Below, piece by piece: positions 32,101 through 44,338 of a DNA stretch of 64,000 nt. The position numbers and the translations under genes were made by a program. The stretch is from positions 5,687,517 through 5,751,516 of the forward strand of contig OX235263.1 in NCBI GenBank assembly GCA_944472135.2. Reading direction: 5' to 3'. The stretch's first letter is position 1. Every line of letters begins with the position of its first letter. The notes under the pieces were generated by a model. The model searched no databases, was not told where the DNA came from, and saw only the letters and a list, made by a program, of their open reading frames with translations. This DNA is from Trichobilharzia regenti. Its lineage: Eukaryota; Platyhelminthes; Trematoda; Strigeidida; Schistosomatidae.

Positions 32101-32675
32101 AAATATTTTTAGTAAATTTGTTCTGGTCTTTTGGCTTAATTTTAGTTTATATGATTACAAATTTATCTAACATTGAAGATATGTGTGAATAAGATGAAAT
32201 GATAGGCCTAGTTGATGGATTTATTGGGAATTATTAAATCACGAACCTCAAATCAGTTACAAAACCCCTGAAAAGTAGAAAGCAGTTTACGCCGTTTTAT
32301 TTATTCTACTTTGACCCTTGTCATCAGTACCTTTCTGTAACCCTACTGAGTGAAGATTTCTGTTTGACCATGGAGTTAACCTCTTAGGAGTTTGATGAGC
32401 GGCGGTGATTGGTCTCTAGGGTCCACTGAGTTGTGTGTGTGTGTGTGTGTATCTTATGATATATACTCATGGATGGTGATATTAGATAACGGTACTGGCT
32501 AATATCACAAACTGACAAGAGATAGATAGAATCAATTCATTCATTTGTCTTCTTAATTATTTATTCATGGACATCTGCTATACCCGTATAATTCCAGCTT
32601 ATTTCTAGGCTTTTGTCACTGACGAAATTCACTAAGTAACACCAGTTATACGCAACACCTGAAGGGCAGAATGAC
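32101..32675. other. Unassigned DNA with a GT microsatellite
   Basis: GT run at about 32429-32450. Otherwise nothing recognised. Confidence 0.45.
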
Positions 32676-32888
32676 TACGGGCCTTTGTTTGTCTTGGTTA
32701 AGACGCTCGCTGACCATGCGCATGGTCCGGGGTTCGATTACCCGGCCGACACACACATGATAGCTATGGTCAGACTGCTAAATATTTTGGCATACCGATA
32801 TCAAATGCTTAAAATCCCAAAGTTATACCAAAAAACAAAAAAAACAGTGTGGAATCAAGATATAATCAAAATAAATATATAAATAAAT
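32676..32888 (+). repeat. SINE S1
   Basis: Head with GACCATGCGCATGGTCCGG and GGGGTTCGATTACCCGG, body TGATAGCTATGGTCAGACTG, CR1-like tail ending in AATAAATATATAAATAAA. The 5' side of the head is eroded. Confidence 0.65.
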
Positions 32889-33334
32889 CAATCAAAAGTT
32901 AACATCCACTTGACAGGATGTAGGCACTTGCGTACAGATGAAGAACCCCAACTGATGACGAAACATACATACTGGATTCTGCTGCTAGCTAGCACTACAC
33001 AACTAACTTTCACATCTTAATCCTGATAATATCAAAAGTATACGTTCAAGAATCCCACATTACCAAAATGAAGTTGCTCAATCCAATCACAGGAGTCGAT
33101 AAGAAATTACAAACATTAAAATCTGATAGAGATCTTAAACTAGTATTATGCAGGTGAATTGACAAATGAAACAATTTGAGAATAACTGTGACCAACTGAA
33201 AGTTTAACCTCTGAATAATAAAATTAGGCTTTCATTATTCAGCATTTTGAGTTTCCTGTGGAAACGACATAAGTAGATTAGGGGTGTGCTACATTAAACT
33301 AGTTTGACCACTGATGTATTCATAAAATTAATCA

Positions 33335-33530
33335 TCTATAAGCTCGCCTTGTAACCTGGGTTCAAGCTGCAGAGAGAGTGAGTACTGAGAAGATTCTCAA
33401 ACTAGGCTGACGAAACAGCTGTCCAGTACTCCCTGGTTAGTTTCCCAATGGTTTACTATTTGATGTCAGCTTGTGATCTCAACCCTGTAGCCAGTCAGTC
33501 AGATCCCTGTAGATGTTAACACTTGACTAT
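33335..33530 (+). repeat. H2 repeat
   Basis: Head partly lost (CTCGCCTTGTAACCTGGGTT). The ribozyme-like part has core AGAAGA and ACGAAACAGCTGTCCAGTAC intact, then the tail TTGATGTCAGCTTGTGATCT. Confidence 0.55.
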
Positions 33531-34084
33531 TCAAAACTCTATTTGATAATTAGATGATGAATTCATGTCATCATGTTATGGTGTTTAAGGCAAAGTATTA
33601 AATGCATATATAGTTGGCTTTTTCATCCTTATTCTTATGGTAGACATTTAAGGCTTAAAGACAGCAGACTTTGTGTAGTAGGGGGGGAGGAATAACAGAA
33701 GGAGGTGATTTTCCAACTGTGAGTTGAGCTTAAAATTTCTTTTATTTGTCTCTGATCAGAGTGGCAATATTCGACACATAGGATTGAACTGGTAATTTTG
33801 TAAACTCTAATTCTCTAGTGCTATGTATACATAGCTGGTGTTTTGAGGTATGAAGGATGAGAGACATTCATGCCTCACTATTGTAGATCTTGATGAGACT
33901 GTGGATCTGTTCCATCTATGACACATTTATGTGTGCCACCTTGATTACGAGATGTTGAATTCTAACTTGTTCTATCATGGTACGACACTTTGGTAAGAAG
34001 TGTGAATTTTGAAGATTGAACCCAAATGAACTTGGATGATTACATTTTGTACATCGACAAGCGTAATTCTTTGAAATGCGTTGC
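33531..34084. other. Unassigned intronic DNA
   Basis: No recognised coding or repeat signal; a short G-run near 33682. Confidence 0.45.
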
Positions 34085-35470
34085 TTGGGATGATAATTAT
34101 TATTTCCTTTAGTTCCTAGAGGAACATAGGGCTTCGGTCAAACGTCTTCATTGCATTCGGTTCTGTGACAACGTCTTCACCTAGCTCCACATCTGCCCAC
34201 ATGCTTTCATCTCCTCTTTACATCACCTCCATGTCACCCTCTCAATGACGACCAACTTGCCAATTTTCTTTCTCGAGTAATGGCCTGGTGTGTGATGTCA
34301 TTTGATGGTTTGTTTTCTTAGAGTATGGCAACTCCAACTCCATTTCCTCCTGCCTATTTGATGTACAATCGGTTCCTGCTGGATTGGTTCACTGATAGCC
34401 AGAGCTCCCTGTTGCTGATCTTTCCTGTCTGACCATCTGATCTTGAGTATTATTCAGTGAAGACAGCTGTTGATGAAGGTCTGAAGTTTGTTTGGGGTGG
34501 TCTTCATGACGCGCCAAGTCTCTGATTCGTAAAATAAGTAGCACTAACTTCACATTGGAGTTGAAAATCCGGATCTTATTTTTCATGCTGAGTGTTGACC
34601 TCCACACAGACTTGATAGTTATGAAAGCTTGCTTCACTTTTCTGGTCCTCGTCAGTCCCGCGCGCCTGTAATTGAAACGATGCTTCACAGGTCGGTAGGC
34701 AGGTGAAGGAGGTTGCTTCCTTTAGATTTCTCTCATTTATGCTGACTGTTGTCTGTTGTTGTTGCTGTTGCTATTGGTGTTAGCCAGGAATCTCCATCAA
34801 CTCTGTTTTCTCTATGTTCACATGAAGTCATGTCCTATCTTTGATGCTTCTTGTGCCAACTTGTTGCTTTTCAGTTGCATATCTTCCAATTTGTAGGAAA
34901 TCAGACAGATATCATCGGCGAAGTCCTTCAAGTCCATTTTACGCCTGTTTCCTCGCTGCTCATAGCTGTCTGTCTGTCGGATTATCCAATCTGTTGCAAT
35001 CAGAGAATCATTGTATATAGTAGGCAGCCAACCGGCTTGTCTTACTCTCGTCTTTACTTCGAAGAATTCCGTTAGTTTCCGTTTTGGATTACTTGGTATG
35101 AAGCATTGTCGTACAACTGTTGGATGAGATGTATAATTGTCGGCGGAACCTTTTGGTAAGAGGAATTAGTTGCCAAATCACCTTTCGATCGACGCTGTCG
35201 AAGGCCTTTTCAAAGTCGATGAAGTTGAGTGAGATAGAGACATGACTGCCATTCCAAGCTTTGTTCAATGATGATTTGTATTGTGGTGATTTGATCAATA
35301 CAAGACTTGTTTTTTCTGAATCCAGCCTGTTCCGGTCAAACTTTTCCATCCAGAGTGGCGTGTTTTTGATTCCCTTCATGATGATTCGGCTTAGTATTTT
35401 ACTTGGTATGGACGGGAGCATAATCCCGCGCCAGTTCTTGCCTAGATTTACAATTGCGATGAACGGCTCA
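34085..35470 (-). mobile_element. RTE-A-related LINE, RT to 3' end
   Basis: Minus-strand frames give SLNFIDFEKAFDSVDRKVIW (RT motif with the first catalytic aspartate), then a region after YADD, and near 34600 SMKNKIRIFNSNVKLVLLI. The 3' end has TTCCTTTAGTTCCTAGAGG as printed, with ATT repeats at 34098. About as diverged as the subfamily at 6130. Several shifts; endonuclease absent. Confidence 0.7.
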
Positions 35471-36054
35471 ATTTTCTAAATATGCATTCAGTGTTCTCGT
35501 GTGATTGTAAATATATTTCAATCAAGGGGGATTATTTGTTCAGTTGTTCAGGTGTTGTGTCTCTCGAATCTTTTTTAATTGAATGACGAATAGGCTTTAT
35601 GTGTGATGCCTAATCGAGCATTGGTACATTTCACCTATTCGTGTTTATTCGAATCAGTATTTATTTCTGGATTCACATTTAGTTAAGCGTATTGTTTTTA
35701 CTCTCAGACTGAGATATAAATGTTTGCATAAGTTAAACCACTGAATTGCGTAATCTAATCTATTTGTTATTACTGATGAATAAGTTGTAGTTTCTGTTTT
35801 CTCAGCTGTCTTTAATCAACCGCTTTTCATCACTTATTTCGTGTTCAGGCTGTTTTCAACAAAAACCACACAATTCGCTTCATTCAAGGGTTTTGTTCTT
35901 ACAAGTTTTTATAGATTTGAACAGAGGTAGAACAAACATAAAGCATTGAATAATATTTTCGCGGTTCTCGTCATCTTCGCAGTACCTATAATATTTAATG
36001 AAAACCAGTTATAATACAATCTTAACATACATTTTATTAAATTGTATACTGCAT
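35471..36054. other. Unassigned AT-rich DNA
   Basis: No feature supported. Confidence 0.5.
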
Positions 36055-36395
36055 AGAGGATTTCATCATGAGCTGACATCAGTTAGAAAATCACTGGAAA
36101 ACCTGGGAACACTGGACAGCTGTTTCGTCCCAGTTTAGGATTCTTCATCGGCACGCATCCACCGGGGCTTGAATCCAGAATCTTCCAGTGACAAGGCAAG
36201 CTCGTAGACCATCAAGCCAGCGCATGAATTCTAACTTCTGCCAATTCATGATATAGACGGACCACTTCGCAATGTCTTCTTCAATGAGCTACTGCCTCAT
36301 CTTCAACCTGCTGTACCCTACTGGTAACGGCTTCCCACTAGAACCCTAGGTTAACTGCCTGTTGAGGGCCAGTCACTAGTGAGCATCAGATTAAT
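36055..36395 (-). repeat. H2 repeat
   Basis: Complete order on the minus strand: upstream region, tRNA-like head (GGATTCAAGCCCCGG), hammerhead-like fold (36108-36157: core ATGAAGA, returning GGGACGAAACAGCTGTCC), and tail. Stem II pairs less well on the 5' arm (ATCC) than in the family consensus. Confidence 0.62.
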
Positions 36396-37079
36396 TTTCA
36401 AGTATTGGTTTTGTAGGGTTTTTGGGATGATGAATTCCTCCATGCGATCAAACATAACATCCCTACATAACCAATACTTGAAAATTGAATATTCCCATAA
36501 TTTATTCAGAACAAAGTAGTTAGACCGGAAAAATTGTGGTTTCAATAAATTCTTCCCTTTTCAGGCTCTACAATTATAAATCCATTAATAAATTTAAGCA
36601 TACAATAGCCAGTCTGCCAATAAAGGCAAATTAGAATCATGTCAGAAATGGGTATTGTGGTACAAGTATAAGATGGGATGGAACAATAATCAGTTAGTTA
36701 TTTTTAATATGCATGGTCAATGAGAACATGGGGCGAAGTGGGATGAAGTAATTTAATCTAATGACGTGTGTATATGTATAAATATAGTCAACAGAAAAAT
36801 ACGGTTTCGAGATTGAGTGTAATCAGGGTGTGTATGAGACAATATGAAGATAAACCAACGAATGGAGCGGACTAGACATCAGTTCAAGGTTGAAAATAAC
36901 AACAATAAGAATGATTGTAAAATAATAACGATGATATGGTGTAAAATTAAAATTAAATGTACTATTGGTGAATGATTGTCAAATAATAATAATAATGATA
37001 TAATGAAGTGGAATGAACAGGATTTTGTAAATACGATAGTAAGTTAGAAAAGCACTACTTACACCTAAGTAATAAAATC
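36396..37079. other. Unassigned DNA, possibly PLE 3' UTR
   Basis: ATAATAATAATG stretches near 36980 resemble the 3' UTRs of the PLEs at 39738 and 49228. No open frame of note. Confidence 0.35.
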
Positions 37080-37257
37080 ATAAGAAGGTCATGAAATCAT
37101 AAAAGTCGAAAATGAACGTTTGTCAATGAAACAGAGGAATAGAAGAAGAAAGAAAAGAAAATTGTGAAAGGAATTTATAGTGTTAATGGAGGATTTGTTG
37201 GCTTTATTGTAGGCCAAGGTAAACATAGAGGTTGAACATACTTCTTCTGTATGCAAA
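37080..37257 (-). mobile_element. Penelope-like element, last codons and 3' UTR
   Basis: Minus-strand reading CIQKKYVQPLCLPWP matches the last codons of the PLEs at 39738 and 49228. It is cut at 37257, where CR1-C begins. Confidence 0.5.
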
Positions 37258-38500
37258 GAAATGGTCTTATGGTATATAACGGCAAATCTTCTTCTACCTC
37301 GCTTACAAAATCCGGTGTTCCTCAAGGTGCTGTCCTCTCTCCTTTTCTTTTTTCTTTCTTCCTACATGACCTACCTCATTCAAACGAAACTAACTTTGTC
37401 AAATATGCAGATGATCTGACTGTATCACTGCCTATCACTTCTGAGTCTGACAGCTCCAAACTTAATAGCTTTCTGTTGGACATCAACAACTGGTCCAAGT
37501 CAAATGGTCTTATATTAAATCCTTCCAAATGTCAGGTAGTTAACTTTACTTTCAAGCGTCGACGTGACTTACTTGAATTAGTTAGTTCCCATGATGACTG
37601 TAGCATAGATGGCACGGAAATTGAAACCAAATCAAGCATTAAATACCTTCGATTAGTTCTTTCCTCTGACCTTTCATGGTCATCCCATATTTTATCTATC
37701 TCTAAGAAAATGTTTCGTCTTACCTCCTACATTAAAAAGTTAAGACAATCAGGTAATAACCAACCTTTAGTTTTGCAATTTTTAAACTCCTGTATTTTAC
37801 CTATTGTACTCTATTGCTCTCCATTAATCTTTCCGGGCTTCTCAAAAAAGATTATATCATATTACGAAGGGTATTAAATGCTGTGAGTAGGCTTGTGGTC
37901 TGCCACTGCATGAGCTCGCTAATACTATAGTCGAGAGGCATATAAATTCCTGTACGAAATGGGCAAAGGCTATACTGTCAGACCCTCTGCACCCGCTTTA
38001 TTCACACCTGTCCCCTTGTATCTCATCAGGTAGGACGAGAAGTCAATATAAAAAGTTATATGCTCGTACCACTAAGTATAGAAATTCTACAATACCCTAT
38101 TTAGCCCGTACTTTATGTGACGAAGACTCTGTTAGACGTGAAACTTACAAGTTACTATGTAATTAGCACAGTAAATCGACCCTTTCATCGTTCATCTTTC
38201 TGTATTTTATGGTGTCACACTTTCTATCGTTTAATTGTTACTCTGCTATTTTATTTTAGTTGGTATTACTATTATTACTACAATTTTGTACTTTTTGCAT
38301 ATTTTTCTCCGTATGGCATACAGTATTTTGCTATGTAGCTGCTATAACAATCGTTTTATTATTATTATGTAATGTGTATTTTTAATTTTTTTTGTCGTTT
38401 TTGAGTAAATTAGATGCAATATTGTACTGAATGCTGAAAATTCCTTGCTGTATCATTAGTACTGTTTTTGGAATAAAGCAAAATTTATTTTATTTATTTA
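37235..38500 (+). mobile_element. CR1-C LINE, RT to 3' end
   Basis: A 208-codon frame (37251-37877) contains SGVPQGAVLSPFLFSFFLHD, TNFVKYADDLTVSLP with the catalytic YADD, NGLILNPSKCQVVNF and SIKYLRLVLSSDLSWSSHIL. A frameshift near 37877 moves the rest (SRTSRS.YKKLYARTTKY-like) into another frame. The 3' UTR follows and ends GGAATAAAGC with ATTT repeats. Endonuclease and RT N-terminus are lost. The part downstream of RT matches 42020 and 3191. Confidence 0.8.
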
Positions 38501-38680
38501 ATTGCAACTGCTTCAGCAACTGACAGAAGACTTCGTCGAGCTTCTGTAGATAAATTACTTTGGAACGCGGTAAATAACTGAGAACGCCGCCTGGTCAAGT
38601 TTTATCGGGTGTTTTAAGACAGTTGTAGTTAAACAAGACATAAGGATGATAAGGGTATCTCAAGTTATTACTATTTTTTT

Positions 38681-38857
38681 ATTACAGCTTGATTGCACAC
38701 CGTATTTTTGGTACAGGTATGGAATTTTCAGCATCTTATATCGGTAGCCCAAATTTTGCGGGCCGACCATAGATATCAGATGTGCGTTGGCAAGGGATCG
38801 AACCCCGGACCATATGCATGATCGGCGAGAGTCCTAACCACTCTACCGCCGACGCAT
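38681..38857 (-). repeat. SINE S1
   Basis: Head with GGTTAGGACTCTCGCCGATC and GGGGTTCGATCCC, body TGATATCTATGGTCGGCC, and the CR1-like tail at the left end. Confidence 0.7.
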
Positions 38858-39157
38858 ATTATCATTTGTGAATCACCCTCTTTTTGGACTTCCTCCTGCT
38901 GTCAAGACTCTTAGACTCTCTGTGAAGAAATGCTGAATCTACAAAATCACTGTTTACAAAATCTAAGGATTTGGAAGCTAGTTTGTCAGCAGAAATGTCG
39001 TCAAATGTGGATCAAACATCGTGTGCAGAGTGAAATGCATAAAACGTTATTCAAGATTCTCAATATAAAACTTGTCTAATATCCTATAAGGCAACACAAA
39101 TATTGCTATTCACAAAGTTTCGTGAAGAAATACGCGGAGAAAGAATGTAAACTTCCA
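38858..39157. other. Unassigned intronic DNA
   Basis: No supported feature. Confidence 0.4.
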
Positions 39158-39700
39158 CTGACAGACTGACTGAAAGATTTCGGCATAGAGTTTTGCACAA
39201 AAGCCCACCAATTTCAGTTCTTACTCTCCCTCCATGAAACATACAAGGCAAGAGAAGAGAGTGAAGAGAGATTCAAAGGAGAGAGAGAGTGGCAGTAAAC
39301 AGAAATGTGAGTGAGAGAAAAAGAATGGTAGTCATATGGAAGAACAATAGACTTTTACTGGATGGGACAGATGACAAGGAGTGAATGCATTTGAGCCATT
39401 GAGAACAACGACTTTAAGCCATATCGCATAAATTGTCTCCAGTACGAGGAGACATCAACCAAAAAATCTGCACTTCCCTAAGTAGTCGGTTGGCTCAAAC
39501 TAACTGTTATAGATTTCACTGAACGATAAAGCCTGTTTCAGCTAACATTGTCCGTACAGGATGGCTATGGCTTGGTATGCATGCATAATACATGTCCTAA
39601 CCATCTCAATCGATGTGACTTTACAGGCTCGTCGATTGATTCTATTTCTTTACCTAATACTCGATGCCTAACCTCAATATTACTCACCCTGTACAAATCC
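39158..39700 (-). mobile_element. RTE-B LINE, 3' end fragment
   Basis: CTGACAGACTGACTGAAAG, the GGCATAGAGTTTTGCACAAA block and AACCATCTCAATCGATGTGA match other RTE-B ends; internal parts are partly deleted near 39540. No RT. Confidence 0.55.
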
Positions 39701-39737
39701 AGAGGTAAATACACTCAACATGAAACACATCATTCAG

Positions 39738-41515
39738 AACATAATATTCAGCGAAGAGACTCTTTTCAACAACGAATTTATTATCAAGCTGTACAATCGT
39801 ATATTTAAAGCTTTTTGAGAAATTATATCTGGCGAGGGATATTGATGCACATAGTTAAGAAACAGGTTCGCCGACAATCCATCCCAAAAGAGCTTTTATT
39901 GAGATGCACGTGAAAATTTTAATCCACCTTCAATGATGGGATTTTTAGACAGAGAGATGGCATTGCCATGAGATCACCACTGGTCCCCTGTTGGCTGATT
40001 GTTTTATAGCAAAGCTTGAAAATTCTCAACTTAGTCAAACTATCGGTCATTTTGACATTTATAAAAGATACGTAGACAACACTTTCGTTATCTGCGATAA
40101 TAATGTAATTCTTGATGATGTCTTGTTTGCTGCCAGCAACTCCCATCCTTCTATACAATTCACTATAGAAAGGGAATCCGAACTAAGTATTCCGTTTCTT
40201 GATGTGTGCCTGAGCAGACGGAATCATGGATCTTTCAAAAGACCTATCCACCGGAAATGTACATGACAACGGACAACTAACTAATTTTTACAGTTGGGTG
40301 CCTATCTCCAGGAAAAGGAACCTAATTAATTCGCTTTGATTTAAGATGTGAAAAATTTGTAGTTCTGATTGCGTTGACTCAGAACTTGACTTCTTAAAAG
40401 CCATACTCGCAGCAAATGGTTAGCCTAACCGATTTATTGACAACAACATGAAAGATATGCAGTCTAAACTGGTCACCCATTTCCGTTCCAAAAAAAACCT
40501 TATCTATGAACTTGGAATTCTAAGGTGATCAAGCCTCAGATATGCTCAAAAATCGTCTCTCTAAATTAGTCAGGAAGACGTTCTTCGCAGCAGAATTACA
40601 AATGACATTCACTAGCCGCAAGTTGGTCTCTACCTCTGTAAAAGATAAACTCCCCCGTCTGCTCGCCTCCTGACCGCATCTATCAGTTCACCTGCTCCTC
40701 TTGAGGAGCAAGGTACATTGACCGTAGCCAGAGGACGCTTTCCACATGGATACGAGAACATATTCCAGCAGCATGGTGTTACAGGGGAGAAAGCGAATAT
40801 GTGTGAGGCTCTATTCTGGAAGACCTGCCGACTTCTGTCACTCGGTCGACCCTGACCATGATTCTAAGATCATTTACAGAATCCATGCTACCTTCCCGCG
40901 TTTTATTCGTTACAGACTTCTATAGACAGCTGAGATCTTAGCAATTCGTGACTTTAAGCCAGACCTTTGTGTACAAAAGAAGTATGTACAATCCCTACTT
41001 CTGCTTTGGCCGTAGAGAGAAAGACATTTATTTATTTTGTTTATTTAGTTATTCTATGTACCTTTACCTTATTACTACGATTATTATTATTACAATTCTC
41101 ACTTTGAATTATTTCCACTAGTCAATCTAAACCCAAAACTATTACTTTTCATATTTTTTATATTTTTACAATATCTAATTCATATATCAAATTCACATCA
41201 AATTTCACACCGTGTTATGTAAGATTTTATATTCTCCTACTCATCCTATAATTATGCAACCCCTTCCAACATCTATACACCTTATGTATTATTCTATATA
41301 TGACATTAATTTCTTTTGCTACTTGACATTAAACTATGATTATAATCACAAATATTTTAATTGCATTTCATACTATTATTATTTCATGTATTCACACCTT
41401 TGATGTAATTCCCTCACCGGATATAACTTCTTAAAAAAACCCATATATATACGGTTGCACAGCTTGATAATAAATTCGTTTTTAAAGAGAGTCTCTCCGC
41501 TGAATATTGTGTCCT
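39738..41515 (+). mobile_element. Penelope-like element with inverted terminal repeats
   Basis: About 95-base end repeats in opposite orientation (39738-39830; 41405-41515, with CAGCTTGATAATAAATTCG). Between them lies the end of the RT: GPLLADCFIAKLENSQLSQT, HFDIYKRYVDNTFVICDNN with N in place of the second catalytic D, and SELSIPFLDVCLSRRNHG. From 40540 the RT tail and a GIY-YIG region follow in broken frames, and the end is VQKKYVQS-like at 40975. The 5' part of RT is deleted. A close copy, in reverse orientation, lies at 49228. Confidence 0.78.
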
Positions 41516-41689
41516 TATTGCTTCTATGGGAATTAATTAATTATTGAAAAAATGCAAACATCTTCATTCATCTCGGCTTCAGAGATGACGAGTGGTATCA
41601 TGAGTATGATGAATAATGAACGTTTAAGTATGTCATTGACTAGGACGTATCCAGCAGCGAACTAGTCTCTCTACACTAAACATCCTGTT

Positions 41690-41960
41690 CGTTTTAACAA
41701 CCAAAAATCAACAAGCGTTAATTTATCATATGTTAACTCCAACTATGTTAGCCAGTTCACGTGCATCAACGTGGAATACAGAGTAGACGTATTAAGAACA
41801 TCCAAAATAATAAACAGCCCATACCTTCATCGATTTGTTGAGGCTATTGCACTTAAACTGTCACTGGACTTTAATTACTACCGTAATTCTCACCTTAGTA
41901 ACTCCTTGTCTAAGATGCTCTTATCATCTTTATGTTTTGTTTAACTATAGCTTTGTTACA
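41690..41960 (+). mobile_element. Penelope-like element fragment
   Basis: Plus-strand reading NSNYVSQFTCINVEYRVDVL and RFVEAIALKLSLDFNYYRN resembles the GIY-YIG region and C-terminus of the PLE at 4390. The cysteine and tyrosine positions are partly lost. Confidence 0.5.
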
Positions 41961-42019
41961 GCGTTCCTCTTCTGGGGGACTGATTCATGATGATGAAAAC
42001 AATGGGTGTTAAAATTGCA

Positions 42020-43522
42020 TTTTTTTTAAGTTGTAGAAGACTTATTTTACTTAATCTTGAACCCTCTTTAAAGCCTTTCAATGACCCCAACCAGTTTGCC
42101 TATAAACATAGTAGGTGTACCTTAGATGCCGCTGTTGTCCTATATCATAATGTAGTCTCTAGTTTGGATAGAGGAGCTAAATACGATCGGTGTGCCTTCC
42201 TTGATTACACCTCTGATTTTGATTCTGTACCCAGGTCTCTCTTGCTAAGTAAGCTTGCTGCAACACAGGCTTAAAGCTAGACAAATAAGTGGCTGCATTC
42301 CTATTTTTCTGATAGGAACCAATACACTGTCTACGATGGAAAGTCCTCCACTACCTCACTTACTTTAGCTGGTGTTCCTCAAGGTGCTGTTCTTTCTCCT
42401 TTTCTGTTTTCGTCTTTCTTACATGACTTGCTCCATTCTGACGTAGCCACTTTTGTTAAGTATGTTGATGACCTCTCTGTTTCTATGCCTGTCAACTCTC
42501 ACTCAGATTGTTCCAAATTAAATAACTTTCTGTCGGAAATTAGTCAATGGTCCTCTTCAAACGTTCTTCAGCTGAATCCGTCTCAAATGTCAGGTAGTCG
42601 ATTTCACTTTCAGACGAAAACGTGACCCGCAACAACTAGCTACCAAACATGGCCCCACTATCATTGACGGTATAGAGGTTGAAAATATATCTAATGTCAA
42701 GTACCTTGGGCTGAGTTTTTCCACCGATCTTTCCTGGTCCTCCCACATCTTGCTAGTTACTGGAAAGATGTTTCGCTTAACGTTCTACGTTAGGAAATTT
42801 AGTCAGTCTGGCATAAAGCAGTCTTTGCTTTCTCAGTTTGTAAATTCTTGTATTCTACCCATCCCCCTTTACTGCTCCCATTAATCTTTTCTGGACTACT
42901 TAAGAAAGACTTTGCTTTGCTGAGAAGGGCACTAAGAGCCGTTAGTAGGGAAAGTGGGATATCGTTAAACCAACTGGTTAACACTATTGTAGATAGACAT
43001 ATAATGTCATGTAAGAAACTAGCGAATACAATATTGTCAGACCCGAGAATCCTCTCTATACACAGCTGTCTCCTTGCATTTCATCTGGTAGAGCTAGAAG
43101 CAGCTATAGGAAGGCTATATGCTAGGACTACCAAGTACAAAAACTCCACAATACCATATCTGGCACAGCTGTTATGTGATGAGAAATCCGTTGGGTATGA
43201 CACGATCAACTTATTGCGGCACTCTAACAAATAGTCCCATTAGTTTTTGTTTTCCTTTCTTCGTTACTATTACACTGTTGTTCACATCTTCTGGTTACAC
43301 ACTAATTTTATATTTCATATCCTGTGGTGCATTGTATAAAATGTGAACGCAACGCTGTTCTTTTTTTTTTAAATTTTTATTTATCTTTTTGAGTGTTGCT
43401 TTTGATTTTAAAATCTTATAAAATTGATGAGGTAATTAGATGCAATATATTGTAATGCACGCTGAAAATTCCATACCTGTACCACAAATACTGTTTGAAA
43501 TAAAGCCATCATTATTATTATG
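42020..43522 (+). mobile_element. CR1-C LINE, RT to 3' end
   Basis: Frames from 41987: LEPSLKPFNDPNQFAYKHSR, AAVVLYHNVVSSLDRGAKYD, then VPQGAVLSPFLFSSF-like and TFVKYVDDLSVSMP (YVDD in place of YADD). A C-terminal frame at 42848-43234 holds RRALRAVSRESGISLNQLV and TTKYKNSTIPYLAQLLCDE, stopping at LLRHSNK. The 3' UTR ends GAAATAAAGCC with ATT repeats at 43522. More of the RT remains here than at 37235; frames break four or more times. Confidence 0.8.
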
Positions 43523-43619
43523 ACAGATTGGATGCAGCTGACGAGCATCGATGAAATAAAACTGATGGTCTCCTTCACTTACCTGGCTAGGCAGCATCGT
43601 TTCACGGCGAGGACATGAA

Positions 43620-44060
43620 TCCCAACATCTGACAATCAAAGCACTACATAGCTCGACTGGCACTAGCTAATGTCATCAGTGGCGAGTGTTTGTCCACACA
43701 CCTGACCTGCTGTACCTCACTGTGGGTCACGACTTCTCACTAGAACCCAGGCAACTATCTACCTGTTTAGGGTCAATCACTAGTGAGTGTCACAGTGATA
43801 TTCGGGTGTTCTTTTGCAACGATTTGATTGGTTATAGTATTTTATCGTGAGCTGACATCGGTCAGAAAATTATTGGAAAGCCACCAGGAAGTGATATAGA
43901 GATCTTTCGTCCTGGTTTTGGACTCTTCGTCAGTACGCTTCTGACCAAGGACCTTCAGGCAACAAGGTGGTCTCACAGACCATTTAGCCACCAAGACCCA
44001 ACTCAACTGCCAGCTCATGAATTCCAACCTCTACGAACTGACTGTATAGTGCAGATGACA
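43620..44060 (-). repeat. H2 repeat, more than one unit, inverted pair left half
   Basis: On the minus strand a full unit (44060 to about 43835; ribozyme-like fold with core ACGAAGA at 43905-43950) is followed by the upstream region of another (CTAGTGAGAAGTCGTGACCC, GACATTAGCTAGTGCC), so the copy is longer than one unit. Confidence 0.6.
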
Positions 44061-44265
44061 CTAACCAATATTATCGGCGAGTATTTGTAACCGAACTGCC
44101 CTAGGTTCACACCCTGGCGGTTAGTGCATACTGTTAAAGAGGGACGAAACAGTTGTCCAGTACTCCCTGGTTGGTTTTCCAATCGTTCCCTTTCTAACCA
44201 ATATCATCAACCACAATGAAATCCTGTAACCAATCAAATCAAATCGTTGCAAACCAACATTGAAA
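44061..44265 (+). repeat. H2 repeat, inverted pair right half
   Basis: Starts within the unit (CCTAGGTTCACACCCTGG), then GGGACGAAACAGTTGTCCAG and the tail ACCAATCAAATCAAATCG. It faces the preceding minus-strand copy head to head. Confidence 0.6.
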
Positions 44266-44338
44266 TAATAATAATACTTTTTAAGTGTGAAACATTTATG
44301 GTTGATTCTGCTGAATTGTCAAATATTAACACAGTTTA

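Noticed and set aside
34851..35075. Plus-strand frame opposite an RTE-A copy
   Set aside because: Shadow of the RT region on the minus strand; no domain of its own.
37080..37325. 78-codon minus-strand frame beginning in CR1-C sequence
   Set aside because: It spans the CR1-C and PLE border and is in the wrong frame for both; only the PLE end was kept as a feature.
41212..41403. Open frame rich in tyrosine
   Set aside because: Falls in the AT-rich 3' UTR of the PLE at 39738 and has no domain.
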